64,000 nucleotides of DNA from an uncultured Clostridia bacterium (GTDB lineage: Bacteria > Bacillota > Clostridia > TANB77 > CAG-508). The stretch spans positions 62,001 to 126,000 of the forward strand of contig CAKOTF010000003.1 in assembly GCA_934120045.1 (NCBI GenBank), read 5' to 3'. Below, piece by piece: positions 15,377 through 24,261 of this stretch. Below the pieces are notes generated by a model. The model ran no database searches and was not told where the DNA came from. It saw only the letters and a list, made by a program, of their open reading frames with translations. Numbering within the stretch: position 1 is the stretch's first letter; each line of letters begins with the position of its first letter. A program made the position numbers and the translations under genes.

Positions 15377-16786
15377 ATGAGAAAGCATTTTGTTCTCAGC
15401 ACTCGGACACTGGTATCTAAAAGGGAAGTAACACAGAGTTTTGGTACTGACAACACAGTGTATGTTCCGATGGCAGTCATGGAGGAAATCGAGAAAAAGT
15501 ATTGGGACCAGGTTAATGAAAGAGGCAAAATTGCCAGAGAAACTTTAACATATTTAGGGTCATTTCATTATGATCAATTAAAGAAAGGTGTTATTCAAAA
15601 AAATAGCAGTATTTTGATTGTACCCAATAATTTTTATGACATTGAAATCGATGAAAAAGTCTTAAAGTCCGACTTGTCTAAGTTAGATATTCGAATTTTG
15701 CAGACTTGTCTTGGAATTCAAAAACAGGTACCTGAGAATGAACCTGTTATCCTTGTAAGTAAAAAAGCATCTCTTCGTAAAAAAGCAGAAATGTTGGGAA
15801 TTAAAGCCCAAACATTCAGAGATGAACTGTTACCAGAGCTCAATGAACAATATTCTGGACGGAAATTATTAAAAGTTTCTGATGAAAAAGTAAAAAAGTT
15901 CAGAGAGAATGGAAAAATTGCAATTACTGAAGTAGTTGCAGAAGAAGAACTCAGTGAAATGTATGAAAATATGTTTATTGAGTTTAAGGGATTTAATTGG
16001 GATTGGGCTCTTGGAAGAGTCAAAGGAGGAGAAATTGTAAAACTGCAGTATGAAAATTACCATCCGTATGGTGTGATACCTAAAAATAATGGTCAGAAAT
16101 TTATGATTGAAGCTCTTATGGCAGACTTTAAAGAGGCACCTTTGGTAATTTTTAAAGGACCTGCTGGAACTGCAAAAACATTTATGTCTCTTGCAGTTGG
16201 ACTTGAATTGGTACAAGAAAAAGATAAGTATCCTAACAAGATTCTTATTTCCAGAAGTCCAACTGAAACTGGAGAAAAAATCGGATTTCTTCCTGGAACA
16301 GAAATCGATAAAATTTCTCCATATTTGAGAGGTATTATGGATAACATAACAGCTCTTAACACAAAGAAGGACGAAACAACTAGTGAAGTTTCGAACTTCA
16401 AGAAGAGAAAAAATAATTTTGGAGATTCTGAAAAGCCCGAATTTGATGACGGAACATTTTTCTTTGAAAGGAATGATATTAAGGCAGAAGCAGTTGGTTA
16501 TATTCGTGGCAGATCTATCTGTGACACATATATAATCATTGATGAAGCACAAAACCTGAGCCCTGTTGAAATCAAAACGATTATTACTCGTGTCGGAACT
16601 GGCACAAAACTTATTTTGCTTGGAGATCCAGCACAGATTGATCGTCCTGAGTTGGATGAACGTAATAATGGTTTGAGCTATGCTTCTGAAAGAATGAAAG
16701 GAGAAAAAACTTGCTGGCAGATTACTATGACTGATGATGAATCTGTACGTAGTGAGCTTGCAAAAAGAGCATCTATGTTGCTCTAA
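15377..16786 (+). CDS. PhoH-family ATPase with degenerate PIN domain
   Basis: The start used is ATG 15377, nine bases behind AAGGAG; the longer frame begins at 15332 in the leader. The 469-residue product has an N-terminal PIN domain (about 1-160) and a PhoH ATPase domain (about 220-469). The ATPase has Walker A GPAGTAKT, Walker B YIIIDEAQNLSP and the LLGDPAQID motif. The PIN active site is incomplete: the first catalytic Asp of the usual LDTNVLL motif is Ser (VLSTRTLV), and the Asp of VSKD is Lys (VSKKASLRKKA), while EEIE and LDIRIL remain. Full PIN-PhoH proteins are RNA helicase-nucleases; this one probably lacks nuclease activity. Codon use is less A/T-rich than its neighbours. Confidence 0.87.
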   Translation: MRKHFVLSTRTLVSKREVTQSFGTDNTVYVPMAVMEEIEKKYWDQVNERGKIARETLTYLGSFHYDQLKKGVIQKNSSILIVPNNFYDIEIDEKVLKSDLSKLDIRILQTCLGIQKQVPENEPVILVSKKASLRKKAEMLGIKAQTFRDELLPELNEQYSGRKLLKVSDEKVKKFRENGKIAITEVVAEEELSEMYENMFIEFKGFNWDWALGRVKGGEIVKLQYENYHPYGVIPKNNGQKFMIEALMADFKEAPLVIFKGPAGTAKTFMSLAVGLELVQEKDKYPNKILISRSPTETGEKIGFLPGTEIDKISPYLRGIMDNITALNTKKDETTSEVSNFKKRKNNFGDSEKPEFDDGTFFFERNDIKAEAVGYIRGRSICDTYIIIDEAQNLSPVEIKTIITRVGTGTKLILLGDPAQIDRPELDERNNGLSYASERMKGEKTCWQITMTDDESVRSELAKRASMLL

Positions 16787-16805
16787 AAAATTTATAAAGT
16801 AAATG

Positions 16806-16836
16806 AGCTCCCTGGATTATTTCCAGGGAGCTTTTA
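16806..16836 (+). terminator. Terminator of the PhoH gene
   Basis: Perfect 10-bp stem AGCTCCCTGG / CCAGGGAGCT with 7-nt loop, followed by TTTT. Confidence 0.85.
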
Positions 16837-16841
16837 GATTT

Positions 16842-16880
16842 CTGTGATATAAAATGAAGATCACAGTTTCATTTTATATC
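16842..16880 (+). other. Overlapping inverted repeats downstream of PhoH
   Basis: Two mutually exclusive hairpins: CTGTGAT (16842-16848) with ATCACAG (16860-16866), and a perfect 13-bp stem from 16846-16858 with 16868-16880. They share three bases. No U-tract follows. Confidence 0.45.
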
Positions 16881-16952
16881 ATCAATATGTAAAAGAAAAA
16901 TAGAAAATTACACAGAAATTTACATAATTGCAAAAATATTCGGCTAAAACAC

Positions 16953-16981
16953 TTGATTTTATTAGAAAATGGTGATATAAT
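16953..16981 (+). promoter_or_regulatory. Promoter upstream of the 102-residue protein
   Basis: TTGATT (16953-16958), 17-bp spacer, TATAAT (16976-16981). Confidence 0.65.
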
Positions 16982-17001
16982 GTTACATAGTAATTTTATA
17001 A

Positions 17002-17035
17002 AGAGAGGAGATTCTAAGAAATTAGAATAAAAATT
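17002..17035 (+). promoter_or_regulatory. Ribosome site with a GNRA hairpin before the start
   Basis: AGAGAGGAG (17002-17010) is followed at once by a perfect 7-bp hairpin, ATTCTAA / TTAGAAT, closed by a GAAA tetraloop (17011-17028), then seven bases and ATG 17036. Linear spacing is 25 nt; with the hairpin folded it is 7 nt, the usual optimum. Confidence 0.6.
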
Positions 17036-17344
17036 ATGAATAGTGTATTAAAGAATATAAAAACTACATTAAGACAACTATTTGGATTTGATGAAATAGA
17101 AAAAAACAAAGAATGGAATGATTATTTAGTTGCATTAGGACAAAGTGGATATTTTTCAAGTAAAGAAATAGAAACATTTAAACAATCAGAAAATTATATG
17201 ACAAAATTAGAAGAAAGACTTGAAGAAAATGAAGCCAGTATTAAAAATAGAAAAAAATCATTTCAAATAGATAGCTTAGAATTAAGCCCTAGTGCTGTGG
17301 AATCAACAGTATCATTAGATGCTAAAGAAAAAGAAAGAGAATAA
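17036..17344 (+). CDS. Small hypothetical protein, charged and helical
   Basis: The 102-residue product is not recognised. It is highly charged: a short N-terminal part (MNSVLKNIKTTLRQLFGFD), a likely coiled coil around residues 40-75 rich in Glu and Lys, and a Ser/Glu-rich tail. No membrane segment or signal peptide is visible. The start relies on the hairpin-bridged ribosome site described separately. The gene has its own promoter, and the T-box leader begins 16 bases behind its stop. Codon use matches the local A/T-rich norm, which supports it being real. Confidence 0.6.
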   Translation: MNSVLKNIKTTLRQLFGFDEIEKNKEWNDYLVALGQSGYFSSKEIETFKQSENYMTKLEERLEENEASIKNRKKSFQIDSLELSPSAVESTVSLDAKEKERE

Positions 17345-17359
17345 AATTATAAAAAACTA

Positions 17360-17387
17360 TTGCAAAGTTGAAAAAAAGTGATATAAT
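17360..17387 (+). promoter_or_regulatory. Promoter of the T-box operon
   Basis: TTGCAA (17360-17365), 16-bp spacer, TATAAT (17382-17387). Confidence 0.65.
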
Positions 17388-17394
17388 ACTTTCA

Positions 17395-17655
17395 AATTAA
17401 CAAGAAAAAACAATAACAAGGACAAGACAAATAATAAAATATCTTAGTAGAGAATCAAACAATTGGTGAAAGTTTGAAAGTAAAAATTATTTGTTATCAC
17501 CTAGGTTAAGTTGTAAGGCTGAATAACTTTAAAGTAGGCTTTGCCGTATATCTGCGTTAAAGAATAATAAGAGAATATAAATTAATTATATTAAAATAGG
17601 TGGTACCGCGGAAGATTCGTCCTAATATACAGAAATGTATATTAGGACTTTTTGT
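17395..17655 (+). promoter_or_regulatory. T-box leader, isoleucine-specific
   Basis: The whole non-coding stretch before the DUF1653 gene (17345-17703) is a T-box riboswitch. Landmarks are an AGAGAATC stem-I element near 17451, GGTGAAAG near 17465, the specifier ATC at 17496-17498 followed by ACC as in other T-boxes, and the T-box sequence AGGTGGTACCGCG (17598-17610). A perfect 12-bp terminator, GTCCTAATATAC / GTATATTAGGAC, with a T run follows (17619-17655). ATC is an isoleucine codon and ileS lies downstream, so uncharged tRNA-Ile would switch on the operon. Confidence 0.93.
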
Positions 17656-17703
17656 TTGAGTTTTAACGATTAGAAAAGAAATCTTGGTAAAAAGGAGGAA
17701 ATT

Positions 17704-17952
17704 ATGCAAGAACTAAAAATTAATGGAATCTATAAACATTTTAAGGGAGATTACTACTTAGTTGAAGGAATTGCAAAAGATTCTGAAACACAAGAAGAAA
17801 TGGTAATTTATAGAAGATTATATGAAGATGGAGGATTATGGGTACGCCCAAAAGATATGTTCTTATCAGAAGTAGATCATAAAAAATATCCAGACATAAA
17901 ACAAAAATATAGATTTGAATTACAAAATATTAAAAGTGTAAAAAACAAATAA
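17704..17952 (+). CDS. DUF1653 domain protein
   Basis: The 82-residue protein begins six bases behind AAAGGAGG. It shows the DUF1653 pattern: GIYKHFKGDYYLVEGIAKDS, then ETQEEMVIYRRLYEDGGLWV with RPKDMF. These small proteins are thought to fold as an SH3-like barrel; their function is unknown. The gene sits between the isoleucine T-box and ileS with no visible terminator in between, so it should be co-induced with ileS on isoleucine starvation. This placement is the only functional hint. Confidence 0.85.
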   Translation: MQELKINGIYKHFKGDYYLVEGIAKDSETQEEMVIYRRLYEDGGLWVRPKDMFLSEVDHKKYPDIKQKYRFELQNIKSVKNK

Positions 17953-18022
17953 AGTAGGTTGAGAAATAATAATTATAATTTCAAAACCAAATATAAACTT
18001 AGGAAAGGAAGTAAAAAAAATT

Positions 18023-21000
18023 ATGTACAAAAAAGTAGAACTAAAAAATGGATTTGTAGGAATGGAAAATGAAGTAGCAGAAATGTGGAAACAAAAGAAC
18101 ATAATAAAAAAGAACTTTGAAATGAACAAAGGTCAAAGATATTTCACATTTTATGATGGACCTCCAACAGCTAATGGAAAGCCACATGTTGGACACATCG
18201 AAACAAGAGTAATGAAAGATATTATACCAAGATACAAAGTAATGAAAGGATATCATGTAGACAGAAAAGCAGGATGGGATACACATGGATTACCAGTAGA
18301 ACTTGAAATAGAGAAAAAACTTGGTATATCAGGAAAAGAACAAATAGAAGAATATGGTGTAGAAAAATTCGTAAAACAATGTAAAGAAAGTGTATTCACA
18401 TATGTACACATGTGGGAACAAATGACAAATAAAGTCGGATTTTGGGTAGATATGGAACATCCATATGTAACATATCATAATGATTATATAGAATCAGTAT
18501 GGTGGGCATTAAAAGAAATGTGGAAAAAAGGATTATTATATGAAGGACATAAAGTAATGCCATATTGTCCAAGATGTGGAACAGCACTTTCATCACATGA
18601 AGTTGCACAAGGATATAAAGATGTAAAAGACTTAACATGTATTGCAAAATTCAAAGTAGTTGGAGAAAACAAATATATATTAGCATGGACAACAACACCA
18701 TGGACATTACCATCAAACTTAGCACTATGTGTAAACAAAGCATATACATATGTTGAAGTAAAAGCAAATATTGGAACAGATGATGAACCAAAATATGAAA
18801 ATTATATATTAGCAAAAGATTTACTTACAAATGTATTAAAAGAAACACCTTATGAAATAGTTAAAGAATTCAAAGGAACAGAATTATTAGGAACAAAATA
18901 TGAACAATTAATGCCATTTGCAAAAGTAGATGGAAAAGCATTTGAAGTAATACATGGAGATTATGTAACAATAGAAGATGGTACAGGAATTGTACATATA
19001 GCACCAGCTTATGGTGAAGATGATAGTTTAGTTGCAAAACAAAATGGAATTGCATTTGTAAATCTAGTAGATAAATCAGGAAAATTTGTACCAGAAGTTG
19101 AACCATGGGCAGGAAGATTTGTAAGAGATTGTAATGAAGATATTTGTAAATGGTTAGCAGAACATGGAAAACTATTTGCAAAAGAAAAACATTTACACTC
19201 ATATCCACATTGTTGGAGATGTGACACACCACTTTTATATTATCCAAAAGAAAGTTGGTTTGTTGCAATGACAAAATTAAGAGATGAATTAGTTGCAAAT
19301 AACAACAAAATAAATTGGTATCCGGATACAATTAGAACAGGAAGATTTGGAAAATTCCTTGAAAATGTAATAGATTGGGGAATTTCAAGAGACAGATATT
19401 GGGGAACACCATTACCAGTATGGAAATGTGAATGTGGTCATGAAGAATGTATAGGTTCAATTGCTGAATTAAAAGAAAAAGCAATAGATTGTCCAGATGA
19501 AATAGAATTACATAAACCATATATAGATAATGTACATTTAAAATGTCCTGAATGTGGAAAAACAATGACAAGATTTAAAGAAGTAATAGATTGTTGGTTT
19601 GATTCTGGATCAATGCCATTTGCACAATTACATTATCCATTTGAAAATAAAGAAGAATTTGAAAAACACTTCCCAGCACAATTTATCTCAGAAGCAATTG
19701 ACCAAACAAGAGGATGGTTCTATACATTACTTGCAGTATCAACATGTTTATTTGATAAAACACCTTATGAAAACTGTATAGTATTAGGACATGTTTTAGA
19801 CGAAAAAGGACAAAAAATGTCAAAATCTAAAGGAAATGGTGTAGATCCAATGGTATTATTAGACCAAGTTGGAGCAGATGCAACAAGATGGCATTTCTAT
19901 ACATGTTCAGCACCATGGTTACCAACAAGATTAGGATTAAACAATGTACAAGAAACACAAAGAGGATTTTTAAGTACATTATGGAATGTATATTCATTCT
20001 ATGTTTTATATGCAGAAATAGACCAATTCAATCCAAATAAATATGCTGATTTCAAATCAGAAAATATAATGGATAAATGGATATTATCAAAATTAAATAC
20101 TTTAATAAAAGAAGTTGCAGAAAAATTAGACAAATATGATATAACAAGTGCAGCTCTACAAATAGAAGATTTTACAGATGAACTTTCAAACTGGTATGTT
20201 CGTACAAACAGAGAGAGATTCTGGGGAGAAGAATTAACAGATGATAAGATAGGAGCATATACAACATTATATAAAGTATTAGTAAACTTAATAAAAATAT
20301 CAGCACCATTTGTACCATTTATGACAGATGAAATTTATCAAAATTTAGTTGTAGGATTAGATAAAAAAGCACCTGAAAGTGTTCATTTATGCTTATGGCC
20401 AGAAGTTGATGAAAAATCTATAGATAAAAAACTTGAAAATGAAATGGATTTAGCTTATTCATTAGTAAAATTAGGAAGAAGTGCAAGAAACTCAGCAAAT
20501 ATTAAGAATAGACAACCACTTTCAAAAATGTTAATATCTGTAGATACTTTACCTGAATACTATGGAAATATAGTAAAAGAAGAATTAAATGTAAAAGAAG
20601 TAGATTTAGGTGCAAACATGAATGAATATGTTCATTTTGAAATAAAACCAAATTTACCAGTATTAGGAAAAGAATATGGAAAATTAATACCAAAAATAAG
20701 AGAAGAAATTTCAAAATTAAATCAAATGGATTTAGCAAATAAAGTAAAAAATGGTGGAGTAGAATATATAGAAATTGATGGAACACAAATAGAATTAACA
20801 TCAGAAAATTTACTTGTTACAATGCAAGGAAAAGAAGGATTTGCATTTGCTGGTGAGGGAGAAATTGGTGTAGTATTAGATACAACTATAACTCCTGAAC
20901 TAAAAGAAGAAGGATATGTAAGAGAAATTTTATCAAAAGTTCAAAACATGAGAAAAGATAAAGGATTTGAAGTATTAGATAAGATAAACTTATATGTATC

Positions 21001-21160
21001 TGAAAATGAAATGCTAGAAGAACTTGTAAAGAAATTTGAATCTGAAATAAAGAAAGAAACTTTAACAGAAAATATTGTATTTAATACACAAAGAAATACT
21101 TATACAGAAGTAAGTATTAATGGTGAAAAATTGATGCTTGATGTTGAAGTTGTAAAATAA
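18023..21160 (+). CDS. ileS: Isoleucyl-tRNA synthetase, type 2
   Basis: The 1045-residue enzyme charges tRNA-Ile with isoleucine in the cytoplasm. Class I signatures are HVGH (HIGH) near residue 57 and KMSKS near residue 600; the GWDTHGLPVE motif and the length place it in the longer type-2 (eukaryote-like) group rather than the roughly 920-residue type 1. Zinc-type cysteine groups occur at CPRCG (about 180), CECGHEEC...CPECG (about 470-515). A CP1 editing domain lies between the signature motifs and an anticodon-binding domain follows. Type-2 enzymes are typically insensitive to mupirocin (established for the group, not shown here). Start behind AAAGGAAG. Controlled by the upstream T-box. 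Confidence 0.96.
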   Translation: MYKKVELKNGFVGMENEVAEMWKQKNIIKKNFEMNKGQRYFTFYDGPPTANGKPHVGHIETRVMKDIIPRYKVMKGYHVDRKAGWDTHGLPVELEIEKKLGISGKEQIEEYGVEKFVKQCKESVFTYVHMWEQMTNKVGFWVDMEHPYVTYHNDYIESVWWALKEMWKKGLLYEGHKVMPYCPRCGTALSSHEVAQGYKDVKDLTCIAKFKVVGENKYILAWTTTPWTLPSNLALCVNKAYTYVEVKANIGTDDEPKYENYILAKDLLTNVLKETPYEIVKEFKGTELLGTKYEQLMPFAKVDGKAFEVIHGDYVTIEDGTGIVHIAPAYGEDDSLVAKQNGIAFVNLVDKSGKFVPEVEPWAGRFVRDCNEDICKWLAEHGKLFAKEKHLHSYPHCWRCDTPLLYYPKESWFVAMTKLRDELVANNNKINWYPDTIRTGRFGKFLENVIDWGISRDRYWGTPLPVWKCECGHEECIGSIAELKEKAIDCPDEIELHKPYIDNVHLKCPECGKTMTRFKEVIDCWFDSGSMPFAQLHYPFENKEEFEKHFPAQFISEAIDQTRGWFYTLLAVSTCLFDKTPYENCIVLGHVLDEKGQKMSKSKGNGVDPMVLLDQVGADATRWHFYTCSAPWLPTRLGLNNVQETQRGFLSTLWNVYSFYVLYAEIDQFNPNKYADFKSENIMDKWILSKLNTLIKEVAEKLDKYDITSAALQIEDFTDELSNWYVRTNRERFWGEELTDDKIGAYTTLYKVLVNLIKISAPFVPFMTDEIYQNLVVGLDKKAPESVHLCLWPEVDEKSIDKKLENEMDLAYSLVKLGRSARNSANIKNRQPLSKMLISVDTLPEYYGNIVKEELNVKEVDLGANMNEYVHFEIKPNLPVLGKEYGKLIPKIREEISKLNQMDLANKVKNGGVEYIEIDGTQIELTSENLLVTMQGKEGFAFAGEGEIGVVLDTTITPELKEEGYVREILSKVQNMRKDKGFEVLDKINLYVSENEMLEELVKKFESEIKKETLTENIVFNTQRNTYTEVSINGEKLMLDVEVVK

Positions 21161-21164
21161 TTAC

Positions 21165-21256
21165 AATTTTGGCTGTGTTAAATTTCATTTAAAACGCTGT
21201 TACATACAACTCGTATGTGCCATTGCCTTTTAAATGAAATTTGCCGTGCCAAAATT
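21165..21256. repeat. 92-nt three-tier palindrome between ileS and uvrA
   Basis: Three perfectly paired segments are nested: 9 bp (21165-21173 with 21248-21256), 15 bp (21180-21194 with 21228-21242) and 6 bp (21202-21207 with 21213-21218), separated by small internal loops, with a 5-nt apical loop. It fills most of the intergenic region and may terminate the ileS operon, though no U-tract follows. Confidence 0.75.
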
Positions 21257-21299
21257 TAATTCTTTTCCAACAACTTCTTCTTGCATCATTTTTTTGTTA

Positions 21300-21328
21300 T
21301 TGCAATTATACATAAAATATAGTAGAAT
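21300..21328 (+). promoter_or_regulatory. Promoter of uvrA
   Basis: TTGCAA (21300-21305), 17-bp spacer, TAGAAT (21323-21328). A TTGTCGGA sequence, one base off a Spo0A box, follows at 21330-21337. No LexA or DinR box is evident. Confidence 0.6.
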
Positions 21329-21349
21329 ATTGTCGGAAAGGATAGAAAT

Positions 21350-24178
21350 ATGAATGATAAAATAATAATAAAAGGTGCAAAAGAGCACAACTTAAAAAAT
21401 ATAAATCTAGAAATTCCAAGAGACAAGTTAGTAGTAATAACAGGACTATCTGGTTCAGGAAAATCATCATTAGCATTTGACACATTATATGCAGAAGGAC
21501 AAAGAAGATATGTTGAAAGTTTGTCATCTTATGCAAGACAATTCTTAGGATTAATGGAAAAGCCAGATGTAGAATCAATAGAGGGATTATCCCCAGCAAT
21601 ATCAATAGATCAAAAAACAACATCAAAAAATCCACGTTCAACAGTTGGAACAGTAACAGAAATATATGATTATATTCGTTTACTATATGCAAGAGTTGGA
21701 ACACCATATTGTCCAAATTGTGGTAAAAAGATTGAAAAACAGTCAATAGACCAAATTGTAGACAATGTTATGAAAATAAAAGAAGGAACAAGAATTCAAA
21801 TATTAGCACCTGTAGTAAGAGGAAGAAAAGGTGAATATACAAAATTATTTGAAGATTTACAAAAAGATGGATTTGCAAGAGTTAGAGTTGATGGAGAAAT
21901 ATATGATTTATCTGATGAAATAAAATTAGACAAGAATAAAAAACATGAAATAGAAGTTGTTGTAGATAGATTAGTAATAAAAGAAGATATAGTAGGAAGA
22001 CTTACAGAATCAATAGAAACAGCATTAAAACAAGCAGATAATTTAGTACTTATTGATATAGTAGGAGAAAAGCAAGTTTTATATAGTTGTAATTATGCTT
22101 GTCCAGATTGTGGATTCAGTTTTCCAGAATTAACTCCAAGAATGTTTTCATTTAATAACCCTTATGGAGCATGTCCAAAATGTTCTGGAATTGGATATTT
22201 AATGAAAATGGACGAAGATTTAATAATTCCAGACAAAACTAAAACATTGTATGATGGTGTAAAAGCATTTGGAGCTAGTACAATGAAAAAAGGCGATACA
22301 ATGGCAAAAATGTACTTTGAGAGTGTCGGAAAACATTACGGAATAGATATCAAAAACAAAAAAATAAAAGATTTGCCAAAAGACTTTATAAATAAGATAT
22401 TATATGGAACAGGAAATGACGAAATAGATTTTGAATATACATCATCATTAGGAACAAGAAAATTTAAAGCACCATTTGAAGGAGTAATTCCAACATTAGA
22501 AAGACGACATAATGAAACAAAATCACAAGGAATGAGAGATTTTTATGAAATGTATATGAGTGAACTTCCATGTGATGAATGTAATGGAGCGAGATTAAAA
22601 AAAGAAATTTTATCAATAAAAGTTGGTGGAATAAATATAAATGAAATGACAGATTTATCTGTTAAAAGTTTACAAGAATTTTTAAGAAAACTTGAATTAA
22701 CAGATTCACAAAAAATGATTGCAGAAATGATATTAAAAGAAATAGATGCAAGATTACAATTCTTAATAGATGTAGGACTTGAATATCTTACATTATCAAG
22801 AAGTGCAGGAACATTGTCAGGAGGAGAAGCACAACGTATAAGACTTGCAACACAAATTGGATCAGGTCTTACAGGAGTATTATATATACTTGATGAACCA
22901 AGTATAGGATTACATCAGAGAGATAATGATAAATTAATAGCAACATTAAAAAAATTGCGTGATTTAGGAAATTCTTTATTAGTTGTAGAACATGATGAAG
23001 ATACAATGTATGCTGCAGACCAAATAATTGATATTGGACCAGGTGCAGGTGTTCATGGTGGTCAAGTTATGGCACAAGGAACAGCAGAAGAAATAAAAAA
23101 TGTTCCAACATCAATAACAGGAGCTTATTTAAGTGGAAGAAAGAAGATTGAAGTACCAAAAAAGAGAAGACCTGGAAACAAGAAAAATATTGAAATAGTA
23201 AATGCAACAGAAAACAATCTAAAAAATATAAGTGTAAAATTTCCACTTGGTAAATTTATTTGTATTACAGGTGTATCTGGCTCAGGAAAAAGTACTTTAA
23301 TAAATGAAGTATTATATAAAAATATTGCTCAACAATTAAATGGAGCAACAGAAAAGCCAGGAAAATGTAAAACAATAAAAGGATTAGAAAATATAGATAA
23401 AATCATAAATATAGATCAATCACCAATTGGACGTACCCCACGTTCAAATCCTGCAACATATACAGGTGCATTTGATTTAATAAGAGATATTTTTGCAAGT
23501 ACAAATGAAGCAAAAATGAGAGGATATGAAAAAGGTAGATTTAGTTTCAATGTACCTGGTGGAAGATGTGAAAGCTGTTCAGGTGATGGTGTTCACAGAA
23601 TTGAAATGCACTTTTTACCAGATGTATTTGTACCTTGTGAAGTATGTAAAGGAAAAAGATATAATAGAGAAACTCTTGAAGTTAAATATAAAGGAAAGAG
23701 TATAGCAGATGTTCTTGATATGACAGTAGAGGAATCATTAGAATATTTTGCAAATATTCCAAGAGTAAAAAATAAAATACAAACATTATATGATGTTGGA
23801 TTAGGTTATATAAAATTAGGTCAACCATCAACAACACTATCAGGAGGAGAAGCACAACGTGTTAAATTAGCAACAGAACTTTCTAAAAAGGCTACAGGAA
23901 AAACATTATATATATTAGATGAACCAACAACAGGATTACATATAGCAGATGTACATAGATTAGTAGATATTTTACAAAGACTTGTAGATACAGGAAATAC
24001 TATAATTGTAATAGAACATAATTTAGATTTAATAAAAACAGCAGATTATATCATAGATTTAGGTCCAGAAGGTGGAGATGCAGGTGGGGAAATAATTGCA
24101 GTGGGTACTCCAGAACAAATTTGTAAAAATGAGAGAAGTTATACAGGAAGATTTTTAAAGAAATATTTAGAAAAATAA
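21350..24178 (+). CDS. uvrA: Excinuclease ABC subunit A
   Basis: The 942-residue protein has the full UvrA layout: two ABC ATPase halves with Walker A GLSGSGKSS (about 32) and GVSGSGKST (about 641), signature LSGGEAQR in both halves, Walker B YILDEPSIGLH and YILDEPTTGLH, and zinc modules with CPNCGKK, CPDCGF...CPKC and CESC...CEVC. It recognises DNA damage and loads UvrB in nucleotide excision repair. It starts behind GAAAGG, directly after a hairpin-rich gap. uvrB and uvrC are not in the window. Length is normal. Confidence 0.98.
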   Translation: MNDKIIIKGAKEHNLKNINLEIPRDKLVVITGLSGSGKSSLAFDTLYAEGQRRYVESLSSYARQFLGLMEKPDVESIEGLSPAISIDQKTTSKNPRSTVGTVTEIYDYIRLLYARVGTPYCPNCGKKIEKQSIDQIVDNVMKIKEGTRIQILAPVVRGRKGEYTKLFEDLQKDGFARVRVDGEIYDLSDEIKLDKNKKHEIEVVVDRLVIKEDIVGRLTESIETALKQADNLVLIDIVGEKQVLYSCNYACPDCGFSFPELTPRMFSFNNPYGACPKCSGIGYLMKMDEDLIIPDKTKTLYDGVKAFGASTMKKGDTMAKMYFESVGKHYGIDIKNKKIKDLPKDFINKILYGTGNDEIDFEYTSSLGTRKFKAPFEGVIPTLERRHNETKSQGMRDFYEMYMSELPCDECNGARLKKEILSIKVGGININEMTDLSVKSLQEFLRKLELTDSQKMIAEMILKEIDARLQFLIDVGLEYLTLSRSAGTLSGGEAQRIRLATQIGSGLTGVLYILDEPSIGLHQRDNDKLIATLKKLRDLGNSLLVVEHDEDTMYAADQIIDIGPGAGVHGGQVMAQGTAEEIKNVPTSITGAYLSGRKKIEVPKKRRPGNKKNIEIVNATENNLKNISVKFPLGKFICITGVSGSGKSTLINEVLYKNIAQQLNGATEKPGKCKTIKGLENIDKIINIDQSPIGRTPRSNPATYTGAFDLIRDIFASTNEAKMRGYEKGRFSFNVPGGRCESCSGDGVHRIEMHFLPDVFVPCEVCKGKRYNRETLEVKYKGKSIADVLDMTVEESLEYFANIPRVKNKIQTLYDVGLGYIKLGQPSTTLSGGEAQRVKLATELSKKATGKTLYILDEPTTGLHIADVHRLVDILQRLVDTGNTIIVIEHNLDLIKTADYIIDLGPEGGDAGGEIIAVGTPEQICKNERSYTGRFLKKYLEK

Positions 24179-24227
24179 TAAAATTTATACGCAAATTGCA
24201 AAAAAAACAAAAAAATGATAAAAACAC

Positions 24228-24256
24228 TTGACAATTATGTAAATATGTATTATACT
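24228..24256 (+). promoter_or_regulatory. Strong promoter of the small RNA
   Basis: Consensus TTGACA (24228-24233), 17-bp spacer, TATACT (24251-24256). Transcription should begin near 24262. Confidence 0.8.
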
Positions 24257-24261
24257 GGACT

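Noticed and set aside
21165..21256. An insertion sequence or transposon end
   Set aside because: The palindrome has no transposase gene and no visible target-site duplication.
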